This document shows positions 40,604-49,577 of a stretch of 64,000 nucleotides of DNA, in pieces (position 1 is the first letter of the stretch; each line of letters opens with the position of its first letter). The position numbers were made by a program, and so were the translations under genes. The notes beneath the pieces are model-generated. The model saw only the letters and a list, made by a program, of their open reading frames with translations, ran no database searches and had not been told where the DNA came from. Where the stretch lies: assembly GCF_004137855.1 (NCBI RefSeq), contig NZ_QBKB01000002.1:491327-555326 (forward strand). Reading direction: 5' to 3'. Origin of the DNA: Methanohalophilus profundi (GTDB taxonomy: Archaea; Halobacteriota; Methanosarcinia; Methanosarcinales; Methanosarcinaceae).

Positions 40604-41653
40604 TCAATCCTGTTCTTCAAAATATCTTTTTGCAAGCAGCGATGTTCCCACAAGCGTAATTCCTGCTAGGAATATACCTATTAAGAGGCTTTCTGCATTG
40701 AAATCCTGCCAGGAATGGACAGAAGCCCACATACCACTTCTCGTAACAAAAGTTGCAAAAATTACAAGTATAAATGAGAAAATAGCCATTGCTGGTGCCA
40801 GGAATCTGAACTGTCCCTGTCTGCCGTATATTGTATGCAGATAAGCTGTCGCGGTTATCCAGGGAATCAACGACGAGGTCTCAACCGGGTCCCAGCTCCA
40901 GTACCATGCACCCCAGCCAAGTACCTCATAGGCCCAGAAACCACCCAGACCTATCCCTGCAGTCAGGAATAGCCAGGAAACCCGCATCCAGTTATTGGCT
41001 ATTTTGCGCCAGCTGCTGTCATTAAGGATCAGACCCGCAATAGCAGATGCAAAAGGAATAGTAAAAGCTGCATAACCCAAAAAGAGGATGGGAGGATGGA
41101 CGGCCATCCAGGGATTGCGAAGTAGTGGATTCATGCCCTGCCCATCTGTTAGATGATAGGGATGGACAAACGGATTCCAGTTGCTTACAAGAACGGAGCC
41201 GGCTTTTGAGTAGTATACTGCAAACGGATTGTCAAGTACAAGCAGCATGAGGAATACCGAAAGGATACCCAGGGACAGTATCCTTGTGACCATGAATACA
41301 TTGCCGTTGGAAAAACGGAAAGAATACCTGAGAACCAGAAGCATAACCGAAATGGCCCAGGCCCACAACAAAAGTGAACCTGCCTGGCCCGCCCAGAAAG
41401 CTGAAAGGCGATAGTAAGTGGAAAGATCAAGACTGGAATGATTATAAACATACTCAAAGAACGCGGCAACATCATAAAGATAGTACATCAGCATGACAGA
41501 AGCAGCTGTGACCAAAACAGCACAGGCAATTTCAAGTCTTGATGAAAGTATCCGGTACTTCTCATCTTCTCTGCGAAAACCCAGGTATGAATAGACCATA
41601 GCAAGCAAACCAAACAGAAATGCCACCCAGATAATAATCATTCCGAAATTCAT
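40604..41653 (-). CDS. ccmF1: CcmF N-terminal half (haem lyase, WWD domain)
   Basis: The 349-residue membrane protein has about nine hydrophobic segments. The WWD motif WGAWYWSWDPVETSSLIPW and haem-ligand histidines (MAVHPPILFLGY) match the first half of bacterial CcmF. CcmF ligates haem to apocytochrome c. The gene is the second of a two-gene set, overlapping the first by 4 nt (ATGA at 41650-41653). The bacterial-style C-terminal half is the upstream gene. Confidence 0.88.
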   Translation of the reverse strand: MNFGMIIIWVAFLFGLLAMVYSYLGFRREDEKYRILSSRLEIACAVLVTAASVMLMYYLYDVAAFFEYVYNHSSLDLSTYYRLSAFWAGQAGSLLLWAWAISVMLLVLRYSFRFSNGNVFMVTRILSLGILSVFLMLLVLDNPFAVYYSKAGSVLVSNWNPFVHPYHLTDGQGMNPLLRNPWMAVHPPILFLGYAAFTIPFASAIAGLILNDSSWRKIANNWMRVSWLFLTAGIGLGGFWAYEVLGWGAWYWSWDPVETSSLIPWITATAYLHTIYGRQGQFRFLAPAMAIFSFILVIFATFVTRSGMWASVHSWQDFNAESLLIGIFLAGITLVGTSLLAKRYFEEQD

Positions 41654-42579
41654 GTGGTCACCTCATTTTCATTGTCTGGTAGCACTATACTTCCAAGGAG
41701 TAGTATGAACATGCCCCCAAGCATTATGTAAATACCAGCCCAGAGAAAGCTGATAAATGGTACTACACGCAGATACAGGTCAACTTCTCCGGATTTTTCA
41801 TCGAGGGCTTTGGGGGCAATAAAAACCTCTTCCATGATTCCGCGGTAAATATATGTAGAAGTATAGGTCTGCCTCCATTTTATATCGGTTATATACCGAA
41901 CTGTACCCCTGTCAAACTCATTCCCGTTTTTGGAAATTATAAGACCAACATCCGTTGCATAGGATGAACCAGGATAATTGTCATAGGGAGTGCCTTCAAA
42001 ACTTGAATCCATACCCATCACACTCACAGAATAGGGAATCCCTTCAAATGCCGTTTCTTCACCAATGCTAACTACAGCTGAATCTTCTACTTTCATTGCT
42101 GAACTGAAAATGGTACCGAATATCACCAGCAAAATCCCAATATGGATAATGTGGGCACCTATTCCCTTTAAACGGGATTTGCCACTGCGTTTTCTGATAA
42201 CATGGGCCAACCGGTACAGCGATGCCGCAAAAACAGCAAGCATAGGTATTATAGAAATGTCTACAAGCAGTTTCCCGGTCGGAGAAAACACTGCCATAAA
42301 CGCAGACAATAGAACTATACCTCCAAGCAGCATACCAATATACCTGCTGGAGATATGGGTGACAAGCAAACAGGCACAGAGCAGGATTACAAGTAAACCG
42401 GCAATCGGTGCTGCCCTGTTATTGAAATATGTTGCATCCATACCTATTTGCATCCCACTTAAGAACTGAATCACCAGGGGCGTCAGCATTCCAATTGTTA
42501 ACAAAGCTGCAAGTATCCCGAATACTGTCACTGTTACAAAAATAAGGTTTTTTCTGGAAAATAGGTTTTGGATATCCAT
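41650..42579 (-). CDS. ccmF2: CcmF C-terminal half
   Basis: The 309-residue membrane protein aligns by eye with the second half of CcmF. It has an N-terminal TM, PYFNNRAAP-like ATYFNNRAAPIAGLL, the HIIHIGILLVIFG segment, a large outer beta-rich domain with VRYITDIKWRQTYT, and a C-terminal TM. It is transcribed before the N-terminal half, an inverted split. Together the two genes would reconstitute CcmF. Confidence 0.82.
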   Translation of the reverse strand: MDIQNLFSRKNLIFVTVTVFGILAALLTIGMLTPLVIQFLSGMQIGMDATYFNNRAAPIAGLLVILLCACLLVTHISSRYIGMLLGGIVLLSAFMAVFSPTGKLLVDISIIPMLAVFAASLYRLAHVIRKRSGKSRLKGIGAHIIHIGILLVIFGTIFSSAMKVEDSAVVSIGEETAFEGIPYSVSVMGMDSSFEGTPYDNYPGSSYATDVGLIISKNGNEFDRGTVRYITDIKWRQTYTSTYIYRGIMEEVFIAPKALDEKSGEVDLYLRVVPFISFLWAGIYIMLGGMFILLLGSIVLPDNENEVTT

Positions 42580-42798
42580 GCAATCAAGCCTGTCCTGTAA
42601 GAAATATATTAGCAGAAAGGAAGATTTTCAGGTATAAAGGAGTTTGCACTTTTTAGTTCACACTGTTAATTGTTTAAACTGATAATGATTCTACTCAAAT
42701 GAATAAAGTAAAGAAATTTGTTCAAATTTCACCCCTCCATACAAGAATAAAACAGCAAACCCTTATATAAAAACGAGAATAACTGAAGTCAAAAGGGG

Positions 42799-43368
42799 CT
42801 GATCAAGACGCTTGATACAATTATTCTCGCTATATGGTTAATGGTGCCTGCCTACCTTCCAAGTCCTTTTGCAGCTCTTTTGGGAGGAGGAAGACCCATT
42901 GATGGCAAAAGAACAATGGGTGACGGAAGAAGGATACTTGGTGACGGAAAAACGATAAGGGGATTTGTCGCCGGAAGTTTAATTGGAATTGTTGCCGGGA
43001 TTCTACAAACGTGGATTGCCTTTACCAGAATCGAGTTTATGGGGATTAGATTACCACCTTTTGGGTTTACAATCCCGGATGTAATAATTCCGATTGCTGC
43101 TCTTTCGATTGGCTCACTTATTGGTGATATGGCAATGAGTTTTGTTAAAAGGAGGATCAATCTGAAAAGAGGAGCTCCTTTGCCAGTTGCAGATCAGCTT
43201 GATTTTGTAGCAGGTGCGTGGATATTGACCTACCTTGTAGCTCCACAATGGTTTGTTGCAAATTTCACACTGAATATCATTATAGTGTTACTTATACTAA
43301 CACCCCTTTTACACATAGGGACCAATATAATAGGTTACGTACTTGGAATCAAGAAAGAACCCTGGTAA
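42799..43368 (+). CDS. carS: CDP-archaeol synthase CarS
   Basis: The protein is a multi-span membrane enzyme that activates archaetidic acid with CTP for lipid synthesis. It shows AALLGGGRPIDGKRTMGDGR and GDGKTIRGFVAG, typical of the family, and about five TM segments. The first in-frame ATG (42841) would remove most of the first TM (LDTIILAIWLM). I therefore extend to a CTG at 42799 after aaagggg; a TTG at 42812 in another frame with a one-base error is an alternative. A TATA box (cttatataaa, 42764-42773) places transcription start near 42795. Confidence 0.8.
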   Translation: MIKTLDTIILAIWLMVPAYLPSPFAALLGGGRPIDGKRTMGDGRRILGDGKTIRGFVAGSLIGIVAGILQTWIAFTRIEFMGIRLPPFGFTIPDVIIPIAALSIGSLIGDMAMSFVKRRINLKRGAPLPVADQLDFVAGAWILTYLVAPQWFVANFTLNIIIVLLILTPLLHIGTNIIGYVLGIKKEPW

Positions 43369-43386
43369 CCTCAGGAGACAAATGCA

Positions 43387-43929
43387 ATGCAGGAAAACAA
43401 TGAGAAAGATGAACTCATAGAAGCTCTCAAGAAGTGTGAAGCCGTCAAGTTCGGCCAGTTTACCCTTGCTTCGGGAAAAACCAGCAAATATTACGTCGAC
43501 ATAAAAAAGGCAATTTCAGATCCTGTAACCCTCAAAAAAATATCAGACATTGCTTCAGCCAGAATTGATCTTGCTGCAACAAGTCGTATTGGCGGAGTGG
43601 CCCTTGGAGGAGTTCCTCTTGCAACGGCTGTCTCCCTGAAAACAGAGATTCCCCTTTTACTCATACGCAAGGATGCAAAGGCTTATGGAACCGGGGGAAG
43701 GTTTGTAGGTGATCTGGAAGAAGGAGATAAAGTCATACTGATAGAAGACGTGACCACAAGTGGCGGATCTGTTCTTGAAGCGATCGATCTTCTCAGGGAC
43801 TTCGGTGCCAATGTCGATGAAGTGATTACCGTTGTTGACAGGGAAGAAGGAGCAGAAGCAAATTTGTGGAATGAAAATGTGACATTGAATCCACTTGTGA
43901 AAGCATCCGATCTGCTCAAAGAAGAATAA
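43387..43929 (+). CDS. pyrE: Orotate phosphoribosyltransferase
   Basis: The 180-residue enzyme makes OMP in pyrimidine synthesis. It shows FTLASGKTSKYYVDIKK near the start and the PRPP loop VILIEDVTTSGGSVLEA. It begins 18 nt after carS on the same strand, so the two are probably cotranscribed. Confidence 0.95.
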   Translation: MQENNEKDELIEALKKCEAVKFGQFTLASGKTSKYYVDIKKAISDPVTLKKISDIASARIDLAATSRIGGVALGGVPLATAVSLKTEIPLLLIRKDAKAYGTGGRFVGDLEEGDKVILIEDVTTSGGSVLEAIDLLRDFGANVDEVITVVDREEGAEANLWNENVTLNPLVKASDLLKEE

Positions 43930-44068
43930 GCGGCCAAAGCGGAAAGTATTTATTTAATTATCCGGAATGCTCTATTCTAATAATAACTGTTTACAACACA
44001 AATTTGCATAATATAAATGAATATTTAGCAACGTGTTTTATAGGATTTTTAATCAGAGAGGTCTACAC

Positions 44069-45369
44069 ATGAATGTTTTGCTTATCGGTGGAGGCGGCAG
44101 AGAGCATGCCATTGCTGAAGCCATCTCCAGAAGTAAGAGAGAGCCGCAACTGTATGCAGTAATGAGCAAAAAAATCCCGGTATAGCAAAGCTTTGCAGGG
44201 ATTTCTTACTTGAAAAAGAAACAGATGTGGAAAAAGTGGTTGAATATGCCACTTCACAAAAAATAGACATTGCATTCATAGGTCCGGAAGCACCTCTTGC
44301 AGCCGGCCTTGTAGATGCTCTTGAAAAAGTCAAAATACCTTCCGTGGGTCCGAAAAAGGATGTTGCCCAGATTGAATTCGATAAATCGTGGTCAAGGACT
44401 TTCATGAAGGAAGAAAATATCGAGGGATGTCCTGCATTTAAAGTATTCAATGATGAAAAAGGGTTGAAAGAGTATATTGAAGAACTTGGGGATGTCGCCA
44501 TAAAACCTTCCGGGCTTACCGGGGGTAAAGGTGTCAGGGTTATGGGCGACCAACTGCCGGATACCACAGATGCCTATGAATATGCACTTAGCATTCTCGA
44601 AAACGATAGTGTGGTTGTTGAGGAAAAACTGAAAGGAGAGGAATTCACCCTGCAGGCATTTGTGGATGGAAGTACTCTTGCCTTTACCCCTTGCGTACAG
44701 GACCACAAGAGAGCATTTGAAAATGACCTGGGACCAAACACAGGCGGAATGGGAGCCTATTCCGACACCGATGTAATCCTGCCTTTCATGATGGTAGATG
44801 ATCTGGAGAAGGCAAAAGCAATCATGCAAAAGGTAGTAGAAAAGCTCTGTGAAGTTACAGGAATCCCGTACCAGGGCATCCTTTACGGCCAGTTCATCCT
44901 TACCAGGAAAGGACCAAAGGTCATAGAGTTCAATGCGCGCTTCGGAGACCCCGAAGCTATGAACATAATGCCTCTGCTTGAGACCGATATGCTTGATGTC
45001 ATGGAAGCTATTGTGGAAGAGCATCTGGATGATCTAGATGTGATATTCAGCAAGAAGGCAACTGTGTGTAAGTACGTGGTTCCTGCAGGATATCCGGATA
45101 ATCCTGATTCAGACAAAGAAATCGTTTTCGGGGACATGGGCGATGCAATGTTGTTCTATTCCAGTGTATATGAAAAGGATGGTAAAATCTATACCAGCAC
45201 ATCTCGCGCCGCAGCAGTTGTCGGTATCGCTGATTCCATAAGCAAGGCTGAAAGAATAGCACAGGATGCACTTGAGAATATCATCGGCGATCTGCATTCA
45301 CGCCGGGATATCGGCACCCGGGCTCTTGTACGAAAGAAAATCACACATATGAATAAAATAAGAGAGTAA
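44069..45369 (+). pseudogene. purD: Phosphoribosylamine-glycine ligase PurD, frameshifted early
   Basis: From ATG 44069 (SD agaggt) the frame reads [18 protein letters not shown]. It hits a stop near residue 35. Adding one A to the A7 run at 44168-44174 gives [18 protein letters not shown] and joins the remaining ATP-grasp domain ([28 protein letters not shown]) down to 45369, a normal 433-residue PurD. PurD performs the second step of purine synthesis. The downstream part alone lacks the N-terminal glycine-rich loop. Most likely a sequence error. Confidence 0.9.
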
Positions 45370-45385
45370 AAACAGAGCTGATATA

Positions 45386-46290
45386 ATGAAAAATGTTCTG
45401 TCAATGACGGACCTTTCCAAAGAAGATATACTGAATATATTGGAGACAGGAGAGGATCTGAAAGAAAAGAGAATTAAGGGCAAGGTCACTGATCTGCTGA
45501 AAAACAAAAGCCTTGCAATGATCTTTGAAAAATCATCTACCAGAACCCGGGTTTCCTTTGAGGTGGCCATGAGTGATATGGGCGGCCATTCCCTCTATCT
45601 TAACCAGAGAGACATGCAGATAGGCAGGGGTGAAACGGTTGCAGACACCGCAAAGGTCCTTTCCAGGTATGTGGCGGCTATTACTGCCAGGGTGAACAAA
45701 CACTCGACCGTGGAAGAACTCGCAGAACATGCTACCGTGCCTGTGATCAATGCCCTCTCCGATAAGGAACACCCCTGCCAGATCCTGGCAGACCTGCTGA
45801 CGATCAAGGAGTACAAAAGCACATTAGAAGGGCGGAAACTTACCTGGGTAGGCGATGGCAACAATGTGTGCAATTCAATGATACTTGGTTGTGTCATGGT
45901 GGGAATGGAAATTGCTGTGGCCTGTCCTGATGGTTATGAACCGGACGATGATATCGTAAGCATGCACGTGAAATGGGGGGTAAGGTTGAGACCCTCAGGG
46001 ACCCGATTGAGGCTTCGACTGATGCCGACGTTCTCTATACCGATGTCTGGATATCCATGGGAGACGAAGAGGAAAGGGATAAAAGACTGAGTGACCTGGC
46101 GGATTACCAGATTAACAGTAAATTGCTTGATGTCGCAAAGAATGATGTAATCGTTATGCATTGTCTGCCGGCCCACAGGGGAGAAGAGATATCGGCCGAA
46201 GTTATGGACGGTACCCATTCAGTGGTTTTCGATCAGGCAGAAAACCGGTTGCATGCACAGAAAGCCCTGATTTTGAAACTTATCGGATGA
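45386..46290 (+). pseudogene. argF: Ornithine carbamoyltransferase, frameshifted
   Basis: The first part holds the carbamoyl-phosphate loop [13 protein letters not shown] and the [11 protein letters not shown] motif. At 45958-45959 one A is apparently missing from the A run. Adding it converts IVSMHV into [12 protein letters not shown] and continues to the ornithine motif [12 protein letters not shown], ending 46290 (about 301 residues). Arginine synthesis enzyme. It starts 17 nt after purD. Confidence 0.9.
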
Positions 46291-46320
46291 GAAGTAGCTC
46301 ATCCGTTTGTTCTTTTTTCA
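46283..46320 (+). terminator. Terminator overlapping the argF stop
   Basis: The inverted repeat cggatgag (46285-46292) with ctcatccg (46297-46304) includes the argF stop codon and is followed by tttgttctttttt. Confidence 0.65.
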
Positions 46321-46330
46321 TTTAATGGCC

Positions 46331-46341
46331 CTTTATATTTT
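46331..46341 (+). promoter_or_regulatory. TATA box of the candidate structured RNA
   Basis: ctttatatttt is a strong TATA-like match after the argF terminator and about 25 nt before the first hairpin of the intergenic region. Confidence 0.5.
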
Positions 46342-46357
46342 TTAATGCCATACTCAT

Positions 46358-46545
46358 AGTCACCCCTCGTTGGAAAAAACAGGCAACGGAGGCTATATAC
46401 CTCCCATGCATTCTGTTGATGGGAGAGAAATACAAATTCTAACCCTTGCCGGAGGTTAAAAACTTCCGGCTTACAACCTCCAAAAACAGACTCCTGTATT
46501 TAGATGTCAGGGTGAAATATCCCTGACCTACTGTTTATCCAGGAC
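46358..46545 (+). ncRNA. Candidate structured RNA, four successive hairpins
   Basis: This part of the 302-nt gene-free stretch 46291-46592 has no credible reading frame but dense inverted repeats. A: cctcgttg (46365-46372) with caacggagg. B: ctcccat (46401-46407) with atgggag (46419-46425). C: gccggaggtt (46448-46457) with aacttccggc (46461-46470). D: gtcaggg (46506-46512) with ccctgac (46521-46527). The ggaggtt arm of C can instead pair with aacctcc (46475-46481), a switch-like alternative. It may be an independent small RNA or a long leader of the tRNA gene. No known family recognised. Confidence 0.4.
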
Positions 46546-46592
46546 CAAAACCCTTATGAATCAAAAGCCCCATCTATAGCCAGAAATCGTGT

Positions 46593-46677
46593 GCGAGGGT
46601 TGCCCAGCTAGGCCAAAGGCGATAGGTTCAGGGCCTATTCTCGTAGGAGTTCGAGGGTTCGAATCCCTTCCCTCGCA
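46593..46677 (+). tRNA. tRNA-Leu (anticodon CAG)
   Basis: The 85-nt type II tRNA has a 7-bp acceptor stem (gcgaggg with ccctcgc) and a D arm from 46600. The anticodon stem ataggt..cctat encloses the loop ttcaggg (anticodon CAG). There is a long variable arm, and the T arm contains gggttcgaatccc. The 3' CCA is not encoded. No intron. Confidence 0.93.
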
Positions 46678-46811
46678 TCACAATCTTTTTTGGGTTATAG
46701 TTGGTGCTGAAAAACAGAAATCTGCAAATTGTTTTAAGTGCCGATTTTGTATTAGATGATCAACATTGCAACTTCAAATATTTTATATAATAGAATTTCA
46801 AATCTTCATTC

Positions 46812-47525
46812 ATGCCTAAATTCTTGACCACTACAGGAGTTTCTTTCAAATTAGAAGAGATCATAAAAAGTGCGGATGAAAAATTAATTTTGATTAGCCC
46901 TTTTTTGAAAATTAATGAACGAATTAGAGAGTTAATTGAAGATAAAAATCGAATTAAAATTAATACTGAAGTTATCTATGGAAAAAAAGAAATTCAACCA
47001 GATGAGGATAATTGGTTGAGAAATTTGGATTATGTTAGAACTGGTTTCTGTAAAAATTTACATGCTAAATGTTATTTAAATGAAAAAGAGGCACTTGTAA
47101 CCTCCATGAACCTCTATGAATTTTCTCAACAAAACAACAACGAAATGGGGATATATGTTTCCAAAGAGACAGATCCAGAGTTATATGATGCTATAAATGA
47201 TGAAGCTAAACGTTTGTTTAGAATTAGTGAAGAAGGGAAGGTGACTGTTGAGAAAGTGGCTCGTAAAGAAGAGAAAAAGGAAAATAACAAAAAAAGTAAA
47301 TCCTCTGATAGCGGTTATTGTATTAGATGTAAGAAAGAAATAAAGATAGATCCATTACATCCATATTGCAAAGATTGCTTCATGACATGGAACAAATATG
47401 GTAATGAAGATCATGCAGAAAACGTATGTCATGTCTGTGGAAAAGAAACAAACTCCAGCAAACTGAAACCAATTTGCTACAACTGTTATAAAAAGTACAA
47501 AGGAAAATTAGAGTTGCCTATCTAA
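46812..47525 (+). CDS. PLD-like nuclease domain plus two zinc ribbons
   Basis: The 237-residue protein has an N-terminal phospholipase-D-like domain with an HxK motif (NLHAKCYLNEKEALVTSMNL, residues about 95-115), as in single-domain PLD nucleases. A charged Lys/Glu linker follows, then two C4 zinc-binding segments (CIRCKKEI..CKDC and CHVCGK..CYNCY). Only one HKD half-site is present, so a dimer is expected. Base composition is clearly more AT-rich than the flanking housekeeping genes and it sits right after a tRNA gene, which suggests horizontal acquisition. A TATA box (attttatataa) lies near 46777-46787. Substrate unknown. Confidence 0.75.
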   Translation: MPKFLTTTGVSFKLEEIIKSADEKLILISPFLKINERIRELIEDKNRIKINTEVIYGKKEIQPDEDNWLRNLDYVRTGFCKNLHAKCYLNEKEALVTSMNLYEFSQQNNNEMGIYVSKETDPELYDAINDEAKRLFRISEEGKVTVEKVARKEEKKENNKKSKSSDSGYCIRCKKEIKIDPLHPYCKDCFMTWNKYGNEDHAENVCHVCGKETNSSKLKPICYNCYKKYKGKLELPI

Positions 47526-47621
47526 TATTTCCTATACTTTTTAAGATAATAAATCACTCCAATAATAAACAAATATTGAAACGATGTTAGTAAAACGTTT
47601 GGTCACATCAGAGAGAGTAAA

Positions 47622-48002
47622 ATGAGCGGCAATGTAGTTCATTATAAAAATAGCCATTTCGATTACGATTGGCTAAATGACAGTATGTACATCTATCCTC
47701 AGGACCGCAAATACAAATCCTCATTGATGTTAGATGATATCATCCTTGACATGGACGAAAATAACAAGTTCGTCGGGATTGAGATACTTGACGCATCCAG
47801 GAAATTCAAAATAAGTAAATGCAAGATATGTGAACCTGTTGAATTAAATGTTAATTTTGAAACAGGGGAAGAAGGAACACTCACCCTCAACCTTAAAATG
47901 ACTTTTGTAAAAAGGAATAATCCCGTTATAAGAACCGTTTCTGTTACCGGTAGCAATGAGATGAATTTGTCACCAAGATCAACCACACTGACCCTGGCAT
48001 AA
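47622..48002 (+). CDS. DUF2283 domain protein
   Basis: The 126-residue protein contains the short DUF2283 pattern (DWLNDSMYIYP ... ILDMDENNKFVGIEILDAS) at its N-terminus. A further segment of about 65 residues has beta-strand character. The start has a gagaga ribosome site. Function is unknown; the family is often found near toxin-antitoxin genes, but no partner toxin is seen here. Confidence 0.75.
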   Translation: MSGNVVHYKNSHFDYDWLNDSMYIYPQDRKYKSSLMLDDIILDMDENNKFVGIEILDASRKFKISKCKICEPVELNVNFETGEEGTLTLNLKMTFVKRNNPVIRTVSVTGSNEMNLSPRSTTLTLA

Positions 48003-48005
48003 ATA

Positions 48006-48143
48006 TTATTCACCAGTATCCAGCAGGTGTCGGCTTTTTCCTACCCGCTCATCTCCAGGATGCACCGGTTCCACATGTGCCGCTTTCTTTTTCTTATCTT
48101 TGCCTTCAGTTTCTTTTTCTTGCTTATTCTCTTTTTCCACCAT
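48006..48143 (-). CDS. Small charged protein of 45 residues
   Basis: A short frame starts at ATG 48143 with a good ribosome site (aggtgg) 6 nt upstream. It encodes MVEKENKQEKETEG, a Lys-rich middle and a distinct tail VHPGDERVGKSRHLLDTG. Good SD and coherent composition support expression. No family recognised. It is convergent with and adjacent to the DUF2283 gene. Confidence 0.5.
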   Translation of the reverse strand: MVEKENKQEKETEGKDKKKKAAHVEPVHPGDERVGKSRHLLDTGE

Positions 48144-48197
48144 AATAGACCACCTATACATAATTAGCACTGATTAAAGATAGTAGAGGCTGAGAAA

Positions 48198-48599
48198 TCA
48201 TCCCCTAAAATCAGATGATGACACCACTATATCTACATTCCTCTTGCGCGGCCCATCCAGTTCCACAAAAAATATACTCTGCCATGTACCAAGCTCAAGG
48301 TCCCCCTTTTTCACAGGCATCGTTTCACTGTTTCCCAGGAGAACTGCTCTTAAGTGGGCATCTGCATTGTTATCTATTCTATCGTGATAGTAGTCTGCAT
48401 TTGAAGGAACCAGTTTTTCCAGCAATTCCATAATATCAAAAACCAAACCCGACTCGTGTTCATTGACAATTATCGCACAGGTTGTGTGGGAAGTACTAAT
48501 CGCACATATTCCTTCATCGATATTACTGCTTCTCACCACACCGGACACTTTATCGGTAATATCCAGAATTTCAATACGCTTGCTGGTGGACAGTTGCAT
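48198..48599 (-). CDS. YjbQ/UPF0047 family protein
   Basis: The 133-residue protein shows the family signature HTTCAIIVNEHESG and the histidines DYYHDR...DAHLRA...GTWQSIFFVELDGPR (split motifs) that form the metal-site trimer. Members have reported thiamine-phosphate synthase side activity; the natural role is unsettled. Strong SD (ggagga) before ATG 48599. Confidence 0.9.
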   Translation of the reverse strand: MQLSTSKRIEILDITDKVSGVVRSSNIDEGICAISTSHTTCAIIVNEHESGLVFDIMELLEKLVPSNADYYHDRIDNNADAHLRAVLLGNSETMPVKKGDLELGTWQSIFFVELDGPRKRNVDIVVSSSDFRG

Positions 48600-48619
48600 A
48601 CAATTCCTCCATTATCAAC

Positions 48620-49228
48620 TCACAAATCATCACTGAATGCTTTATCAACTACCCCGGCTGCTATATTTTCAGCAAGATGGCGCCTATAGTAGGGATAGGT
48701 TACAAGACCTTTTGTAGTATCATTTAAGGTGAGTTGCCCATGTCGCAATAACTGATAACCATCCATAGAAGAAAAGACAACCGGTTTATCAAAATCATCA
48801 ATCAGCATATCCAGGTATTCCATGTTGCCTGTATGGGAATAAACAAATTCCACATCCATAGTTGCAGTTGAGTAAAACGGATTGTAGAAAATATCTGGTT
48901 TATTTACAACAACAGCAAGTGCAGTACTGTCATAAATAACCGGTTGCATTGAAACTGTTTCCACTTTAAATCCTTTTTCTTCAAGAAGGTCTGCAATTTC
49001 ATCTTCAAGAATTACAGAAAATCCATTTTCACCTTTTAAATCAAGGTAAACAACACCTGTTGGAGCCGGATCGGATGAATTGGGCTGGGAGAATGAATAG
49101 CCACTTATCTTTTGTTCAACACCTGTAGTTGAAGTGGAAACGCCTGCATCCACAAATGCCAGAAATAACGCAAATGTCACAAAAACGACAATTGAAACTA
49201 TCAGAATACGATTATTTTTTAGGTTCAT
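48620..49228 (-). CDS. Membrane-anchored extracellular protein, unknown
   Basis: The 202-residue protein has one N-terminal TM (ILIVSIVVFVTFALFLAFVD) and an outside domain of about 165 acidic residues with no cysteines. A TATA-like element on the minus strand near 49277-49289 supports its own promoter. Domain not recognised. Confidence 0.6.
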   Translation of the reverse strand: MNLKNNRILIVSIVVFVTFALFLAFVDAGVSTSTTGVEQKISGYSFSQPNSSDPAPTGVVYLDLKGENGFSVILEDEIADLLEEKGFKVETVSMQPVIYDSTALAVVVNKPDIFYNPFYSTATMDVEFVYSHTGNMEYLDMLIDDFDKPVVFSSMDGYQLLRHGQLTLNDTTKGLVTYPYYRRHLAENIAAGVVDKAFSDDL

Positions 49229-49307
49229 AATTGATCACAAGGTCCCCTACCCACCTCTCACATCAAAATAAACAGCCGCAAATATATAAATTTTATCTGA
49301 CAAAGTA

Positions 49308-49577
49308 TCATTTGCGTGTAAGGGAATAATCTGCCATCATTTCCAGATACTCCTGATCATATTCAAGTAAAACGGATTGAAACATTACAATATGGAGCTT
49401 TTCTTCCCTGGCAATATCCAGAAGCACTGCACGTAGATCATCATCATTTGTCAGGCCAGCCATCTGTTCATAGATATTAACCGCATCGAATTCTGCGATA
49501 ATAGCTGCCCTTAATACCTCTTTATCGATATTTTCAGGATCTAGTTCCTCAAGTATTGCAGGAATTTCCGATAACAA
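49308..49577 (-). CDS. Small ferritin-like diiron protein
   Basis: The 89-residue protein shows IIAEFDAVNIYEQMA and AREEKLHIVMFQ, the two E-x-x-H-type helices of a half ferritin-like bundle. It would need to dimerise. The pattern resembles cargo-type ferritin-like proteins of encapsulin systems, but no encapsulin shell gene is in the window. The start is probably TTG 49577 after gggggctgga. Confidence 0.65.
   Translation of the reverse strand: MLSEIPAILEELDPENIDKEVLRAAIIAEFDAVNIYEQMAGLTNDDDLRAVLLDIAREEKLHIVMFQSVLLEYDQEYLEMMADYSLTRK

Noticed and set aside
46358-46545. A CRISPR array or direct-repeat cluster in the argF-tRNA gap
   Set aside because: The repeats are inverted (hairpins), differ from each other and are not regularly spaced; no cas genes are in the window.
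47622-48143. Toxin-antitoxin pair (DUF2283 plus the 45-residue protein)
   Set aside because: The two are convergent, not in an operon, and neither resembles a known toxin; only neighbourhood suggested it.
49308-49577. Encapsulin cargo system
   Set aside because: The small ferritin-like protein has a cargo-like pattern but no shell protein gene lies in the window.
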